Source of the DNA: Amphiura filiformis
Lineage: Eukaryota > Echinodermata > Ophiuroidea > Amphilepidida > Amphiuridae
NCBI RefSeq assembly: GCF_039555335.1
Contig: NC_092631.1
Coordinates: 10,849,701 to 10,913,700, forward strand
Direction of reading: 5' to 3'
Length of the DNA: 64,000 bases
Shown: positions 45,322 through 58,385 of the stretch, one piece after another
Layout: every line of letters begins with the position of its first letter
Position numbering within the stretch: position 1 is the first letter of the stretch
The notes under the pieces: generated by a model
Databases searched by the model: none
What the model was told of the DNA's origin: nothing
Seen by the model: the letters and a program-made list of their open reading frames with translations, nothing else
Translations under genes and position numbers: made by a program

Positions 45322-46499
45322 GATATTCATAAAACCACGCTAGGCCTAGTTGACAGCTAAAATTGACTTTAGCAAGCTGCTAAGCCTAGCTGATTGCTAA
45401 TTCTTATTCATAAAACCCAGTTAGAGTTAGCAACATTCTAAAATTTTGCCAAAACTTAGAGTTGATCTGGGGCAGCGCTAAGTCACTAGTTGACAACTAG
45501 TCTTAATGATTTTGAACTAAGTTTGACATGATTTATTGTTTTAATTTCATATTAACTGTTGTCAATTATGAAAAATAATGTTCTCAGAATATTCTGTTTC
45601 TGAGGTCTTCAGTGTGTTTTACACATAAGAAACTGTCTTAAAACACACAACAAATTTAGGGTGAATGAATAAACATTGAACTAAGCCAGTATTGTTTAAC
45701 CAAATTTGCACAAGAAAAATGATTATGATATAGCAAGTAATCTTTAGTTAAGCAGATATGTTCAATCGAAGCAATTCTGTTCAATTGTTTGATACGTAAA
45801 ATATATATTTTGGAGACATGTTACCAATGTTCTCTTTGGTAAAGATGCATGACTTATTTTCAATAACAAATTATATGTCAATTTGATAAAGATAAATCAT
45901 GCTTGGCTTTTGTCAGGACAACAAGCAAGATATATCATATGCTATTAAATTATCTAATATTATTTACACAGTGTTGCTCATGAAGCTAAATGAGCAGCGT
46001 TAAGTGGATGCATGTTGTTTTCTATTTGATGAAGCAATATAGTATGTATAGTATGTTTTTACAACAAACCAAGGACTTAACATGTATATGAACTTTACTT
46101 GTTCAGAGTATCTTTTTTAATTTAATTTGCCGTAACAACCTTGTAGGCCTATATAGCTTACAAAATACACATGTAATTTTATTAACGAAATCTCAATAAA
46201 GACCATCAGCAATGAGTCATTACATTTTGATCATTTTGACTGTGGTTCAGAGCTCAAGTATAATAGACATGTATTATATAAGATGTATTAGATGTTACAC
46301 AACTGTTGAAGGCCATATCACCCAAAACACCCAAATAAGTTATCAGCTAAATATTTCTAGTTGATAGCTAGTTAGCAAAGTGTTTAGCAAGGTTTTATGA
46401 ATAAGAAATTAGTTGATTGCTACGTAGCTATCAACTAGTGGATTTAGCATCTTGCTAAGCACTAGTTGGTTGCTAATTTAGCAAGGCTTTATGAATATC
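45322..46499. mobile_element. Inverted-repeat element with long TAGCAA-rich arms
   Basis: GATATTCATAAAACCACGCT with later TTCTTATTCATAAAACC on the left mirrors GGTTTTATGAATAAGAAA and AGCAAGGCTTTATGAATATC on the right, over arms of about 110-180 bp rich in TAGTTGATAGCTA-like words. Length 1178 bp, non-coding. Its right half is duplicated downstream. Confidence 0.65.
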
Positions 46500-47249
46500 G
46501 GCCCTGCACTTTTACAAATAAGTATGCCATTGGCTTACACCAATATTATAAATTTTTCAATAACAAATTATATGTCAATTTGATAAAGATAAATCATGCT
46601 TGGCTTTTGTCAGGACAACAAGCAAGATATATCATATGCTATTAAATTATCTAATATTATTTACACAGTGTTGCTCATGAAGCTAAATGAGCAGCGTTAA
46701 GTGGATGCATGTTGTTTTCTATTTGATGAAGCAATATAGTATGTATAGTATGTTTTTACAACAAACCAAGGACTTAACATGTATATGAACTTTACTTGTT
46801 CAGAGTATCTTTTTTAATTTAATTTGCCGTAACAACCTTGTAGGCCTATATAGCTTACAAAATACACATGTAATTTTATTAACGAAATCTCAATAAAGAC
46901 CATCAGCAATGAGTCATTACATTTTGATCATTTTGACTGTGGTTCAGAGCTCAAGTATAATAGACATGTATTATATAAGATGTATTAGATGTTACACAAC
47001 TGTTGAAGGCCATATCACCCAAAACACCCAAATAAGTTATCAGCTAAATATTTCTAGTTGATAGCTAGTTAGCAAAGTGTTTAGCAAGGTTTTATGAATA
47101 AGAAATTAGTTGATTGCTACGTAGCTATCAACTAGTGGATTTAGCATCTTGCTAAGCACTAGTTGGTTGCTAATTTAGCAAGGCTTTATGAATATCGGCC
47201 CTGCACTTTTACAAATAAGTATGCCATTGGCTTACACCAATATTATAAA
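45857..47249. repeat. Tandem duplication, 2 x 697 bp, identical by eye
   Basis: 45857-46553 and 46554-47249 are direct copies with a 697-bp offset. I found no mismatch until the last base or two. The unit spans the right half of the 45322-46499 element plus about 54 bp beyond it. The junction has only a short TTTT microhomology. Very recent duplication or an assembly artefact. Confidence 0.93.
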
Positions 47250-47846
47250 GTTTACACACACCTGACAGAGCAGGAGCCCATTGTTTGGAGCTGCGAATAC
47301 ATCCGATTGGTTTGATAAGGTGACTCCCACAACAACCCAGTTAACTTAACTCACTTCTAAATAGATGTGAATTTTGATAGATGAACCTATAATTGATACA
47401 GACATAGGATAAATAATGGTGGTTGGTCATGGTACATTGGAAGCCCTAGGATTCCTTCCATCAGAGATATTAATGATATCATCAACTGATGACTTGCTAA
47501 GGTGTGGCTTCTTTAATTTCATGCTGGCCAGCAGAATATAAATTCTCATGCATATTTAAAATGACTAATATTGCATTTTGGTGGTTGGTGACAAAAAATG
47601 GAAAAATAAATTACTTTTGTTGCCTAGATAAAACACCTTTCATATTTGATTGTAATAGTTGATGTAACATTGCCCTTTGAATATATCCAGCAGTAGTGTT
47701 ATTTGGAAGGTGTCAAGTAGGCCCACAGTGTTTATTCCTTGACACTTTCACAGTGGTGTCCAAATGCTTTTATAGAACTCTCATCTCTATAGCCTACTAA
47801 AGTCTCACACAAAAAATTGACAAGAGGATTGATGTTTAGGGAAGTA

Positions 47847-47989
47847 CAGTGACAGCACCAGGAATTTTTCGGGGGCAAAGTGGAAATGTACGTAATTTTG
47901 GGGTTTACCTCAAAAGTGGAGGGAGGAAAACTGAGGGGGCAAGAAAAATATTTGGGGGACAAATGCCCCTCCCCTTAGCGCCACCACTG
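47847..47989. mobile_element. Short hAT-type MITE
   Basis: The ends CAGTGACAGCACCAGG and TAGCGCCACCACTG. The flanks GGGAAGTA (47839-47846) and GGGACGTA (47990-47997) agree at 7 of 8 bases. The interior is similar to 12399-12584 (GGGGGCAAAGTGGAAAT, GGGGGCAAGAAAAATATT). Confidence 0.72.
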
Positions 47990-47997
47990 GGGACGTA

Positions 47998-49700
47998 AAG
48001 TGTTTCTTTCTCCTTTTTCTCTCCCTTCTTCATTCCTTTCTTTTCATTTTCTCCATGTTTCTTCTGTCATTTCCCCTCTTTTTAGGAAATTTTAGGGTGA
48101 AGGGCATGCTATGTGGTTCTGACATCCTGCACATAATTGTAAAATTATATCGGATGAAGACATGTGTATATTGATCAGAAAAACTTATCTGCCAATTTTA
48201 ATATTTTGTACAAAACAGGTGTAGGGGTGGGGTGTGCATGCGTGTGTGTGTTAATTTTTCGGTTATGGTTTCTAATCTGGCCCCCTTTTCCTGAGTATAA
48301 TCCATTTATCAATGTAACTTGGACATGGGTGTAGCAAGCTATCGTGTAAGTTATTTTCTAGGTCAAAGGCAACAGATCTGAGGTCCATCTAATGTCTTTT
48401 TCCAAAAATTGTTCAAAATGCTCCTTTATTTGTCCACAAATTCTGATAGATTTTCTAACATACTTTTGCCAACCATACCTGCATGGTGATAATAATCTTT
48501 AGGTAGTGGACATCAACCAGTGGTCAAAGATCATACAGGGGTCAAATTTTTAAATTGTTCTGATTGGGCTGAAAGTCTGTGAACAAGAACCTAGTGAGGA
48601 TTAAAATGTTTGTCTCCTTTGTAGCCATTGGATAGAAGTGAGTTTTGTTTCATTTTGCTGCCAATATATGTCACTGAATAATACAAAATAGTTTCACTCT
48701 AACATGGGTGGTACTGAAGGATTATGTCTTATGTTATGTCATATCTCCTATACTTTACTTGGAACTGCAATACCCTACTGACACAAATGTATGACTAATT
48801 CACACCATGATGCGTATTGAATATTAATAGAAGTATTTGTATAAAACATGTGGAAACCATTTCAATAAAACTTTGGCCCTAGAAAATGTACTAAACATGG
48901 CAAAAAAATATTTGTTTAAATATGCATATATTCAGACTTGAAACGGTATTAGATGCAGCTTGCCTCGGCAGCCTGTATATTGAATGTTAATAGAAAACAT
49001 TTGGAAACCATTTTAATAATGTGTACTTAGAAAATACATGAACATGGCATACAGTATGTTGAGCTTGGATCCATCTCTATATATCTGGTATAAAGCGTAA
49101 TATTGGGATATTGTAATGCCGTCAGTGCAGCCAAGCAGTACGCATTCACCAATCTACACAAGATGTAATAAAGAGGACAGGTTAATTTGCTCGCTTCATT
49201 GAATGAACGCACAATCAATCAAGCAGTCAATCAATCAATGAGAACCTTGCATGATTCAAGCTGTTCCCAATACACCAACCAAACCTATTTTGTAAAATAC
49301 AACATTTTTACGCAATCTTAATTTCCATGATAGATTTTAGTTATCTATTTGTAGCAAATTCAAACGTTTAAACGTTTAAAGTTTAATAGGTGCCACAATA
49401 TTGCTCATGAAAAACAAGCATCTTTTCATGTGAAAATAAACTGCTTATAGTAAAAGTATCAATTTAAACTATTGAAACCAAATTTAACTTGTCATACAGT
49501 GTTGGAGATTTTGGTGGAAGGGGGAAGAAGTATGATGTGAATCCAACAGCGTGATCCCAACCAGGGCCAATTGTAGGGCCAATGGTGATGGTTAGTTCAA
49601 TGATAATATATCATTATACTGAATTAAATTTGTACAATGGTCAAAATATAATTACTTGGTGAAAGATGCATTTTGTTCCATTCTACATGATATACATGTA
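47998..49700. other. No feature seen
   Basis: Intronic sequence with a short (CAAT)n cluster near 49215-49240 but no transposon ends, tandem arrays or conserved peptides. Confidence 0.3.
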
Positions 49701-49864
49701 GAGGTTAATGACTGCACATCAGTTTTTTTTAGGGTATTGGGAAAATCTGAACATTTTGCTTTGGAACAAAGGAATATCCTGAGGGGCGGAGCCCCAAAGG
49801 ATATTCCGAGGTCCAAACATAATGTTTAGATTTTTCACAATACCAAAAAAAAGTCATTAACCTC
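49701..49864. repeat. 164-bp hairpin
   Basis: GAGGTTAATGACTGC, GGGTATTGGGAAAATCTGAA and GGAATATCCTGAGGGGCGGA on the left mirror GCCCCAAAGGATATTCC, TTTAGATTTTTCACAATACC and GTCATTAACCTC on the right, with a GC-rich GGGGCGGAGCCCC apex. Confidence 0.65.
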
Positions 49865-49996
49865 ATTCATAACCATCACTTTTCATCTTTTTATTTTAAT
49901 TCCATCTAAGTCACATTTTCTTCCTTTAAATTTGAAAACAAACCACAATCTTAACTTTCTATTTCATTTTACCTGTAAAAGAATTGAATAATCGAT

Positions 49997-50204
49997 CAGG
50001 CCCATAGCCGGGGGGGGGGTGTTAAAGGCCCAAAAAGTCCCATTTGCGAGCATTGCGAGTGAAAAAATAGAGGTTTTTAATGCCTCTTTGGTCCAAAAAT
50101 GTCCAAATCTGCCCCCAGTCCAAAAAGGTCCAAAGTTAAAAAAAAGGTCCATTTTTTCAAAATCAGCCCCCCCCCCCCCAAAATAAATCCTGGCTATGGG
50201 CCTG
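49997..50204. mobile_element. hAT-type MITE (CAGGCCCATAGCC family)
   Basis: CAGGCCCATAGCC and GGCTATGGGCCTG are inverted termini. The flanks TAATCGAT (49989-49996) and TAACCGAT (50205-50212) agree at 7 of 8 bases. G- and C-tracts lie just inside the ends. The minus-strand open frame through it is not a gene. Confidence 0.76.
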
Positions 50205-50212
50205 TAACCGAT

Positions 50213-51169
50213 AATTACCGCTAGCAACCAATCACATTGCAATCATGCGATGTCCAAATATGGCGGTCAGTGCCCACATAAATTGTTCGAACACATTAAA
50301 TACGTCACACAACATGGTCATTCATTGTAACACATACTTTAATATGGACTACGTCACAAGACGCAGTCATTATACTTTTTCATCAACCTGCATTTGCGTC
50401 CGCGTATTTAACATTTATTATGTGTGATTGGATTAAAAACATCGCACGAGGTTATGAATATATTTTGACCATACACACGCAATAGGGAGTAAATACATGT
50501 ATGTGCTTACTGTCTCACTGTGTACATACCATAATAATGTCTTTTCAAATTATTAAAAAATTATTGTTTTTTCAAGAAAAATATAATATCACCAATTTTT
50601 TAATTAATTCAATTTAAAATTCAGACAGGGCAAATGTGGTATGTCCTACTGGCCTGTTGTAACATGGTGTTTAATAAATGTTTACATCAGATTTACACCA
50701 TGACACTTTTATACATGTAGTATAGGCTGCAGAGCCCACTAGTAAAATTTGGCATTTAAACTATATTGGAATTTGCTTTAGTAATTAGTATTTAAGTGAA
50801 ATGTCCAAGGTAGTTATCTAAGTATTCAATAACTTGATGACATCATCATTGCTGAATTGATAGTAAGATGGGTGCCTACGCATCTCTAGGATCTCTCCCA
50901 ATCACATCTAGGATCTCTCATAATCATGCTTCAATAACATCTATCAAAATCATCAAAATGTCCAAAAAACAATTCTGTAGTGTGTATTTTTATGTTTTCT
51001 GCACAGTTTTGTATGACATGTGCATGCTACTATTATTGTTATGATTTGCAACAAAATAAAAGCCCAGTTTGGGGCATGAAATGCAACAACAACAAAAAAT
51101 GCAATAAACAACAACACACATTTTTAAAAATAAAATTGCAGATTCATAATCATACGTAGTGGGAATAAA
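50213..51169. other. No supported gene
   Basis: AT-rich intronic sequence, with no conserved peptide or clear repeat boundaries. Confidence 0.3.
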
Positions 51170-51408
51170 ATGAAAGTAGAAATTAAACTTTACTTGTTTA
51201 TTTCGCTACCGGGAGCGCTTTCAACAAACTTCCTAATCGTCAGACGATGTTATTAGCTCATGTCTTTCTTGGAAAATCAGGTTGGTCATGTTGGTATCTA
51301 GCCATTTCCAAGCTAACAACATCGGCTGATGACGAGGAAGTTCCTCAAAAGCACTCCAGTAAGCGAAATAAACAAGTAGTGTTGAAATGTAATTTTAATT
51401 ACTTTCAT
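51170..51408. mobile_element. 239-bp inverted-repeat MITE
   Basis: ATGAAAGTAGAAATTAAACT, TACTTGTTTATTTCGCT and CGGGAGCGCTTTC are mirrored on the right by AAAGCACTCCAG, AGCGAAATAAACAAGTA and AATTTTAATTACTTTCAT. ACGATGTTATTAGCTCATG is mirrored by CCAAGCTAACAACATCGGC. The whole element folds back. Confidence 0.65.
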
Positions 51409-52229
51409 ATTTTTTGTTTACTTGAATTATTTACATGTATGTAGTTCTCAATGAAATTTTCTGGTGCAATTAACCAATCACGTTCACAAGATGCAACCTT
51501 TAAATCATTGCAAACATTATGCTATAACTAATAACAATTATTATGTTTTAATCACTATACATCGTAAATACTGAACAAACCATTTATGTGTGTTCTATTA
51601 TTGCATTTTATATTATGACATTCAGAATGTGCATAATTTTTTATAAGCCAAACAGTATAGAGATACCCTTGCCTCTACTAATTCATAATAATATCCATAT
51701 GACAAATCAGTCTATCATATATAAAAATAATACAAGCTATCCTATATATGGCTTATAAGGGGTTGGCAACCTTTTTTGCTCTGTGGGCAAGAAGAAACAA
51801 ATACAAAATTACTTGGGCCATAGACACAACTTTGTGATAAAGAGAACTTTTTTGCTTTATCAACCAATCTATTTCCAAAGTTTTATTAATTTGCAACAAT
51901 CAAGAAATAACATTTTGATTAACCTCAAACTTGGTATGGTGATAGTATATTGTGGCCTCATGTGATGTATACTTTTGTGTCATGTTATGGTGACTGGCCT
52001 GATGTGCTGAATAGGAAAAGGTCAACTGTCTGATTTTGATCAAAATTGGTTTTAAAATATTTAAACAAAGAATGGTTTGCTGTATCTCATGTGCTTTGTT
52101 ACCTGGCCCATCCATTGAGCCCTCAAGTGTTGGCCATGATCTATTTTGTGATGTTAAATATGTAACAAAACATCCAAACAAAGCAACTTGTCTCATTTTG
52201 TGGAATAGGCTTTTACGACGGGAATTCAT

Positions 52230-52316
52230 AACAATTAGTGGGTTTTTAGCGAGTTCTCTGTCGGACAAGTTCTAAACTTGTCCGACAGCGAACCCGCTAA
52301 AAACCCACTAATTGTT
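52230..52316. repeat. 87-bp near-perfect palindrome
   Basis: AACAATTAGTGGGTTTTTAG with TGTCGGACAAGTT mirrors AACTTGTCCGACA and CTAAAAACCCACTAATTGTT around a CTA loop. Arms of 42-43 bp differ at about two positions. Confidence 0.85.
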
Positions 52317-53086
52317 GTCTCACTTTGATCTATTTTTATCAAAGAAACAATTTGAGACCAGTTTGATTAAAATCAGCATATTTCAAGTGCAGATGCATGC
52401 AGATCCCAAAATGTGACTTTTGACCTTTTGCCCATTACTTGAAAACTGTATGTGAGAGATAGTTCAAGCTATACTTTTTGTGAATCCTTATGATGAGAGG
52501 AATACTTTTCCATTTTAACCAACTTTGAAATTTAACACTTGCAAAAGCAGCCATTTTGGGTTCATGCAAATTTGCACTATTCCATACTTGGATTTTGGGG
52601 GACTTTTGATGTCATTTAATAATATGCTTTTCTGAAATGAATGGGGAATGAATGGATTTTGTTGCAATTATTTGTGGGTTAATCCCTTATTTTGCATAAT
52701 TTGACTGGGTTAGTTGATTAGCGAATGTCAATCTCCTTCAAACAAGCTACTAAATTACTATTTTGTTTCAAATTTATGACACCTTCAACTTGTCAAGGCT
52801 TAATGCACTGTTTCATTCTTCTTATATACTTTAAAAGGTGTGTATATAATGAAGAAAGGGCACTTAAGAATTTATGATGAACCATCACGTGTGTTTGACA
52901 CCTGAGACTAGCTGACATGATCTTCCATATCTGTATCGCACGCCTGTCAACCAATCATGCATGCTTGGTACGTGTTGCATTCAAGCACCATTTCACATAC
53001 AAGCTCTCAGTCCCTTTTAAGGTGGTATTGGAGGCATTTTCTAGAAATTAGGGAATGCTTTGAGCATGTTTTGAGTAGGGTAAAGT

Positions 53087-53723
53087 ACACTGATCAATAC
53101 GCCTTTTGTTTGGAGCAAATCGGACATACGGTTTCCATAATACATCAATTTCTATTTTCTTTGTATCCTATTGTTTGGTCAATAATCAATATAATTAATG
53201 AGCTAAAAGGACTGGAAAGGCTCATTAATATGTAATTTTTGCTAATATTTTGCTAAAATTCAATTCATAAATGTTCAGGGTATTTTTATTTTGCATACTT
53301 TTGCCCTGAAACTTGGTCAAAGTGTTTCTAATATGTTCCAATGTATTATATAGTGAAGCAGCCCTCTAATTTGCATATTTGCATAATTAATGAGCTAATT
53401 TGCATAAATGCTAATTAATTATGCAAATATACAAATATACAAATTAGGGGGCGACTTCACTATATAATACATTCGAACATATTAGAAACACTTCAACCAA
53501 GTTTCAAGGCAAAAGTATATGCAAAATAAAAGTACCCTGAACATTTATGCATGGATTTTTAGCAAAATATTGGCAAAAACTAAGTTAATGAGCTTCTCCA
53601 GTCATTTTAGCTCATTAACTTTATTGATTATTTATAAAAACAATAAGATACAAAAAATATAAATTGATATAGTTTGAAAACCGTATGTCCAATTTGCTTC
53701 AAACAAAAGGCATATTGATAAGT
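53087..53723. repeat. 637-bp palindrome
   Basis: ACACTGATCAATACGCCTTT then GTTTGGAGCAAATCGGACAT mirrors ATGTCCAATTTGCTTCAAAC then AAAAGGCATATTGATAAGTG. Arms continue through AATGTTCAGGGTA, GTTTCTAATATGTTC and ATTTGCATAATTAATGAGC to a centre near 53400. Identity is about 85-90% by eye. Confidence 0.85.
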
Positions 53724-55103
53724 GTGCTCTACTCAATTCGTCGGGTGCATCACATACTGGTCTATCTTGAATTTTTGACTTTTTGGCTCTGAGCGAAGCT
53801 AAAAGGGCCTAACTGATCGCAAGAATTAGATAGCCAATTCGGGTGTTGGTTTTTATGCTAAGGATGTTTGTCTGTTTGATATTTGGTCTTGAAATTTGTT
53901 TCTAAATTTTGCTTATTTATTATTTAATCGATTGCACTCCAGGTAGATTTCAAATACTGTCGATAAAATGTGATTTTTTGGTAAAAAAGCCACGATGAAG
54001 CGAAAGTTGTTTTGTGGTACCCGTGTGTGCTAGAGATTATTTTGGTCTGTATAATTTAAGTTGCGTAAAAGTGACGGAAACCAACGGAGGGTATAAATTT
54101 CTTAAGATTCAGTTCAGATTCGGAAGTTATTTACTATTTCATAACTTTTTAAAACTATTTCTTTACAATTTAAATAAAGAAATAGTTGAGGAATGTCAAA
54201 AAATGGTCAAGAACATGTCTGAATCTTGAATAAATCTGAACTAATGAATCGGGTAAATGAATTTCCTAGTGGACTATTTTTCCTTGCGCAAGTGCACATA
54301 TTTTTGTGACCTCAATTTTTGTGCAAAACACGGACCGAAAGTCATGAAAAATGTTCGTATTTCATCACACTCATTGTAGTTTTGTTAGAATATAGTTTTA
54401 AAAAGTCAATTTAATCATTGTGGACATGATTCTGAGGGAAAATTATAATATATTTTCAATGAGATTTTACTTTACCCCACTTCGCAATATTGAACAATTT
54501 CCGTATTTTTCCATAGCAAAAACAGTCTAAATAAATGATGTTCCACTTTGCACAACAATTTTATAATTCAGAATATTAAAGATTGATATGTTTTCTCTTG
54601 AAAAACAACATGTTTTTTAGGCCAGGACTTCTTAAGAAATTCAAGACCAAGGTTTATTTGATCGATGTTACGTAGATGGTCCCCGATCTCGCCATGATTT
54701 TGGACTGCAGCAGCTTGCTTGTTTACAATCAGGAGGTCATGACCTATGGCGTATTGATCGATTCTGATCTGTTCTGATTGGATGGTCTCAAGGTCGTCAC
54801 AGTTATGAATGAATAATTCACAAGGTCATTAGGGGGGGGGCAGTAATAGAAAAGGTCAAAATAATGTTGGATAATGAACATAATAATGTACATAATAATA
54901 ATAATAATTGAAATCAAATGTGACTGAAATTAGTGGTTTCAGAAATCATTGATTGCAAGTTGCAAAGTTTCATCTTTTAGGCTCAAAAATAGGCTGGATA
55001 CAGTCGACATTGGAGTCAAATTTTTGGAAGGTCATTTCGGGGTCATCTGCGGTCAAATTAGTAAAAACTGTCATATGGGCATGAAACTTGGTAGGTTCAG
55101 TCG

Positions 55104-55770
55104 GCGCAAAATATGGTAATTAAGTACCTAATTTGCATAATTTATGCGTAATAAGCAAAATACCTTGTGAACAGATTATCTGGAGATCCGTATGGGGTAC
55201 AGTGACGTAACTTGGGGAGTAGCGTGGCCAGATGTTCTCGACCTGATTAGATTATCAGCGCAAAATATGCTAATTAAGTTCCTAATTTGCATAATTTATG
55301 CGTATTTGATGCGTATCAAGCAAAAAACCCTTGTGAACAGCTTATCTGGAGATCCGTATGGGGTACAGTGACGTAACTTGGTGCGGAGAAGCGTGGCCAG
55401 ATGTTCTCGACCTGATTAGATTTTCAGCGCAAAATATGCTAATTAAGTACCTAATTTGCATAATTTTGCGTATTTGATGCGTATCAAGCAAAAAACCCTT
55501 GTGAACAGCTTATCTGGAGATCCTTATGGGCTACAGTGACGTAACTTGGTGGGGAGTAGCGTGGCCAGATGTTCTCGACCTGATTAGATTTTCAGCGCAA
55601 AATATGCTAATTAAGTACCTAATTTGCATAATTTTAAATGCGTATTTGATGCATATCAAGCAGAAAACCCTTGTGAACACCTTATCTGGAGATCCGTATG
55701 GGGTACAGTGACGTAACTTGGTGAGGAGTAGCGGGGCCAGAGGTTCTTGACCTGATTAGATTTTCAGCGC
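55104..55770. repeat. Tandem repeat of about 155-172-bp units, four copies
   Basis: Units start at CGCAAAATATG at 55104, 55259, 55428 and 55596, and a partial unit starts at 55768. Each carries CTAATTTGCATAATTTATGC, CTTATCTGGAGATCCGTATG and GGTACAGTGACGTAACTTGG. Divergence is low, suggesting recent expansion. Open frames inside are not conserved. Confidence 0.88.
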
Positions 55771-55808
55771 AACATTCTTTATCCAATTTCGTGAGGTCAA
55801 AGGTCACA

Positions 55809-57792
55809 TAAAAGGTCAAAGGTCAACTGAGGTCACCAAATCTTTTAATAATTAATTTTCAACTGTGCATCACATATCCAAATAACAGCTTGATCGGTAA
55901 TGAAAATAAGGAAATATGATGACTTTAAGATAGTCGCTTTCCATGTAAAGTATAGCAAAGTAGCACTTTCAATGAGTGATAACTCGTAAAGGAAGCATCT
56001 TTTTGTTTTGATTTATTACTTTGATGAAAGTTCTTTGGTATTGCCAAATTTGATTGCAAATTTGTAAGGTGGGCCCTGAACCCGGCTGGCTATTTAAAGC
56101 CAAATTTTGGAAGGTCATTTTGGGGTCACCAGGGTCATCTGAGGTCAAATTAGTAAAAACTGTCGTATGGGCATGAAACTTGGTGGGTACAGTCAACATT
56201 TCAAGCCACATTTTTGGAAGGTCATTTTGAGGCCACCAGGGGTCATCTGAGGTCAAATTAGTAAAAACTGTCATATGGGCATGAAACTTAGCACGGGGGT
56301 ACAGTCAACATTTAGAGCCAAATTTTTAGAAGGTCATTTCAGGGCCACCAGGGTCATCTGAGGTCATATTAGTAAAAACTGTTGCATGGGCATGAAACTT
56401 GGTGGGTACAGTTACCATCAGCCAGATAATCGTGCCCAGCCGATAACCGCCAAATTCATTTACCTCTCTACCAAAAGTTATCGCAAAAGCAGGGCGGTCA
56501 CAAAAGCAAACGAGACTTGTGGTTCGAGAACCGCCTTGTTACCCTCTGAAATGGCCTTTCCTGTGGTGCTAAATGTGCAAAAACCATCTGGACATAAAAG
56601 GTCAAAGGTCAACTGAGATCACCAAATCTTTTAATAATTACTTTTCAACTGTGCATCACATATCCAAATAACAGCTTGATCGGTCATGTAATTAAGGAAA
56701 TATGACGACTTTAAGATAGTCGCTTTCCATGTAAAGTATAGCAAAGTAGCACTTTCAATGAGTGATAACTCGTAAAGGAAGCATCTTTTTGTTTTGATTT
56801 ATTACTTTGATGAAATAGTTCTTTGGTATTGCCAAATTTGATTGCAAATTTGTAAGGTGGGCCCCTGAACCTCGGCTATTTAAAGCCAAATTTTTCGAAG
56901 GTCATTTTGGGGTCACCAGGGGTCATCTGAGGTCAAATTAGTAAAAACTGTCGTATGGGCATGAAACTTGGTGGGTACAGTCAACATTTCAAGCCAAATT
57001 TTTGGAAGGTCATTTCGGGGTCATCTGAGGTCAAATTAGTAAAAACTGTCGGATGGGCATGAAACTTGGTGGGTACAGTCAACATTTAAAGCCAAATTTT
57101 TGGAAGGTCATTTTGAGGTTACCAGGGGTCATCTGAGGTCAAATTAGTAAAAGCTGTCGGATGGGCATGAAACTTGGTGGGTATAGTCAACATTTAAAGC
57201 CAAATTTTTGGAAGGTCATGTCGAGGTCACCAGGGGTCATCTGAGGTCAAATTAGTAAAAACTGCCGTATATGCGTGAAACTTGGTGGGTACAGTCAACA
57301 TTTAAAACCAAATATTTGGAAGGTCATTTCGGAGTCACCAGGGGTCATCTGAGGTCAACTGTCGTATGGGCATGAAACTTGGTGGGTACAGTCAACATTT
57401 CAAGCCACATTTTGGAAAGTCATTTTTGAGGCCACCTGGGGTCATCTGAGGTCAAATTAGTAAAAACTGTCATATGGGCATGAAACTTAGCACAGGGGGT
57501 ACAGTCAACATTTAGAGCCACATTTTTAGAAGGTCATTTCAGGGCCACCAGGGGTCATCTGAGGTCATATTAGTAAAAACTGTTGCATGGGCATGAAACT
57601 TGGTGGGTACAGTTACCATCAGCCAGATAATCGTGCCCAGCCGATAACCGCCAAATTCATTTACCTCTCTACCAAAGTTATCGCAAAAGCAGGCGGTCAC
57701 AAAAGCAAACGAGACTCGTGGTTCGAGAACCGCCTTGTTACCCTCTGAAATGGCCTTTCCTGTGGTGCTAAATGTGCAAAACCATCTGGACC
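55809..57792. repeat. Segmental duplication with about 115-bp AGGTCA-rich monomers
   Basis: A 295-bp block (AAAGGTCAAAGGTCAACTGA through TTGTAAGGTGGGCCC) occurs at 55809 and 56593. A 183-bp block (CAGTTACCATCAGCCAGATA through AACCATCTGGA) occurs at 56408 and 57610. Between them lie monomers of the form GGGGTCATCTGAGGTCAAAT, AGTAAAAACTGTCGTATGGG, CATGAAACTTGGTGGGTACA: about four in the first copy and eight in the second. The two copies therefore differ in monomer number. Confidence 0.85.
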
Positions 57793-58385
57793 CCACCGGT
57801 GACCCTTAAGGGGACCCCCGGCCGTGCTGGGCAAGAGTTCCGCTTCGCTATGCTTAGCAAGTTCAGGATTTTTTTGGGTCAGCTTGTGACATCTCTGACT
57901 GTTGTATTTAGTCTGAAACTTGGTGGGTAGTCACCAATTAGAGCCAAATCCTTATTCAGACTAACACTATTCTTGACATATAGGCCTATTTTGATACATT
58001 TTCATTAGTTTAGACCCATTTGGACCCTTTTCCATCCAATTCCACCCGTTTCGATTCATGTGGCTAAATAGTAATTCCCAAAATTGATTGATGTATCATT
58101 GTATGCTCTGCACATGAGATAGCTACCAACCGACCAGATGTACCCATTGAATGTAATATATGTCACATATACTCAAATGATTTCACCTGTTGCACATTCG
58201 ACTTTCACTGTCACCATAAAGCACAGAGCCACAGCGCCATTGGTGCTCTTGTTTGAGAAAATTGGTATATAGTTCTTTTTTACGGAGCTCTTCCAATACA
58301 ACAAATTACAGACCTCAATTTTTCCTAGATAATTAGTTATAAAATGTTAAATTTAAACTATCTATGATTTTTTCAAAATACGAAT

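Noticed and set aside
54600..55100. Possible promoter or CpG-type region
   Set aside because: Sequence is AT-rich with only a few CG dinucleotides; nothing supports a promoter.
55969..56274. Minus-strand frame with repeated TNLTSDDP peptides
   Set aside because: Translation of the 115-bp tandem monomers; no conserved domain.
57700..57730. GGTTCGAGAACC resembling a tRNA B box, hinting at a tRNA or SINE head
   Set aside because: No A box or cloverleaf can be drawn around it, and it belongs to the duplicated 183-bp block.
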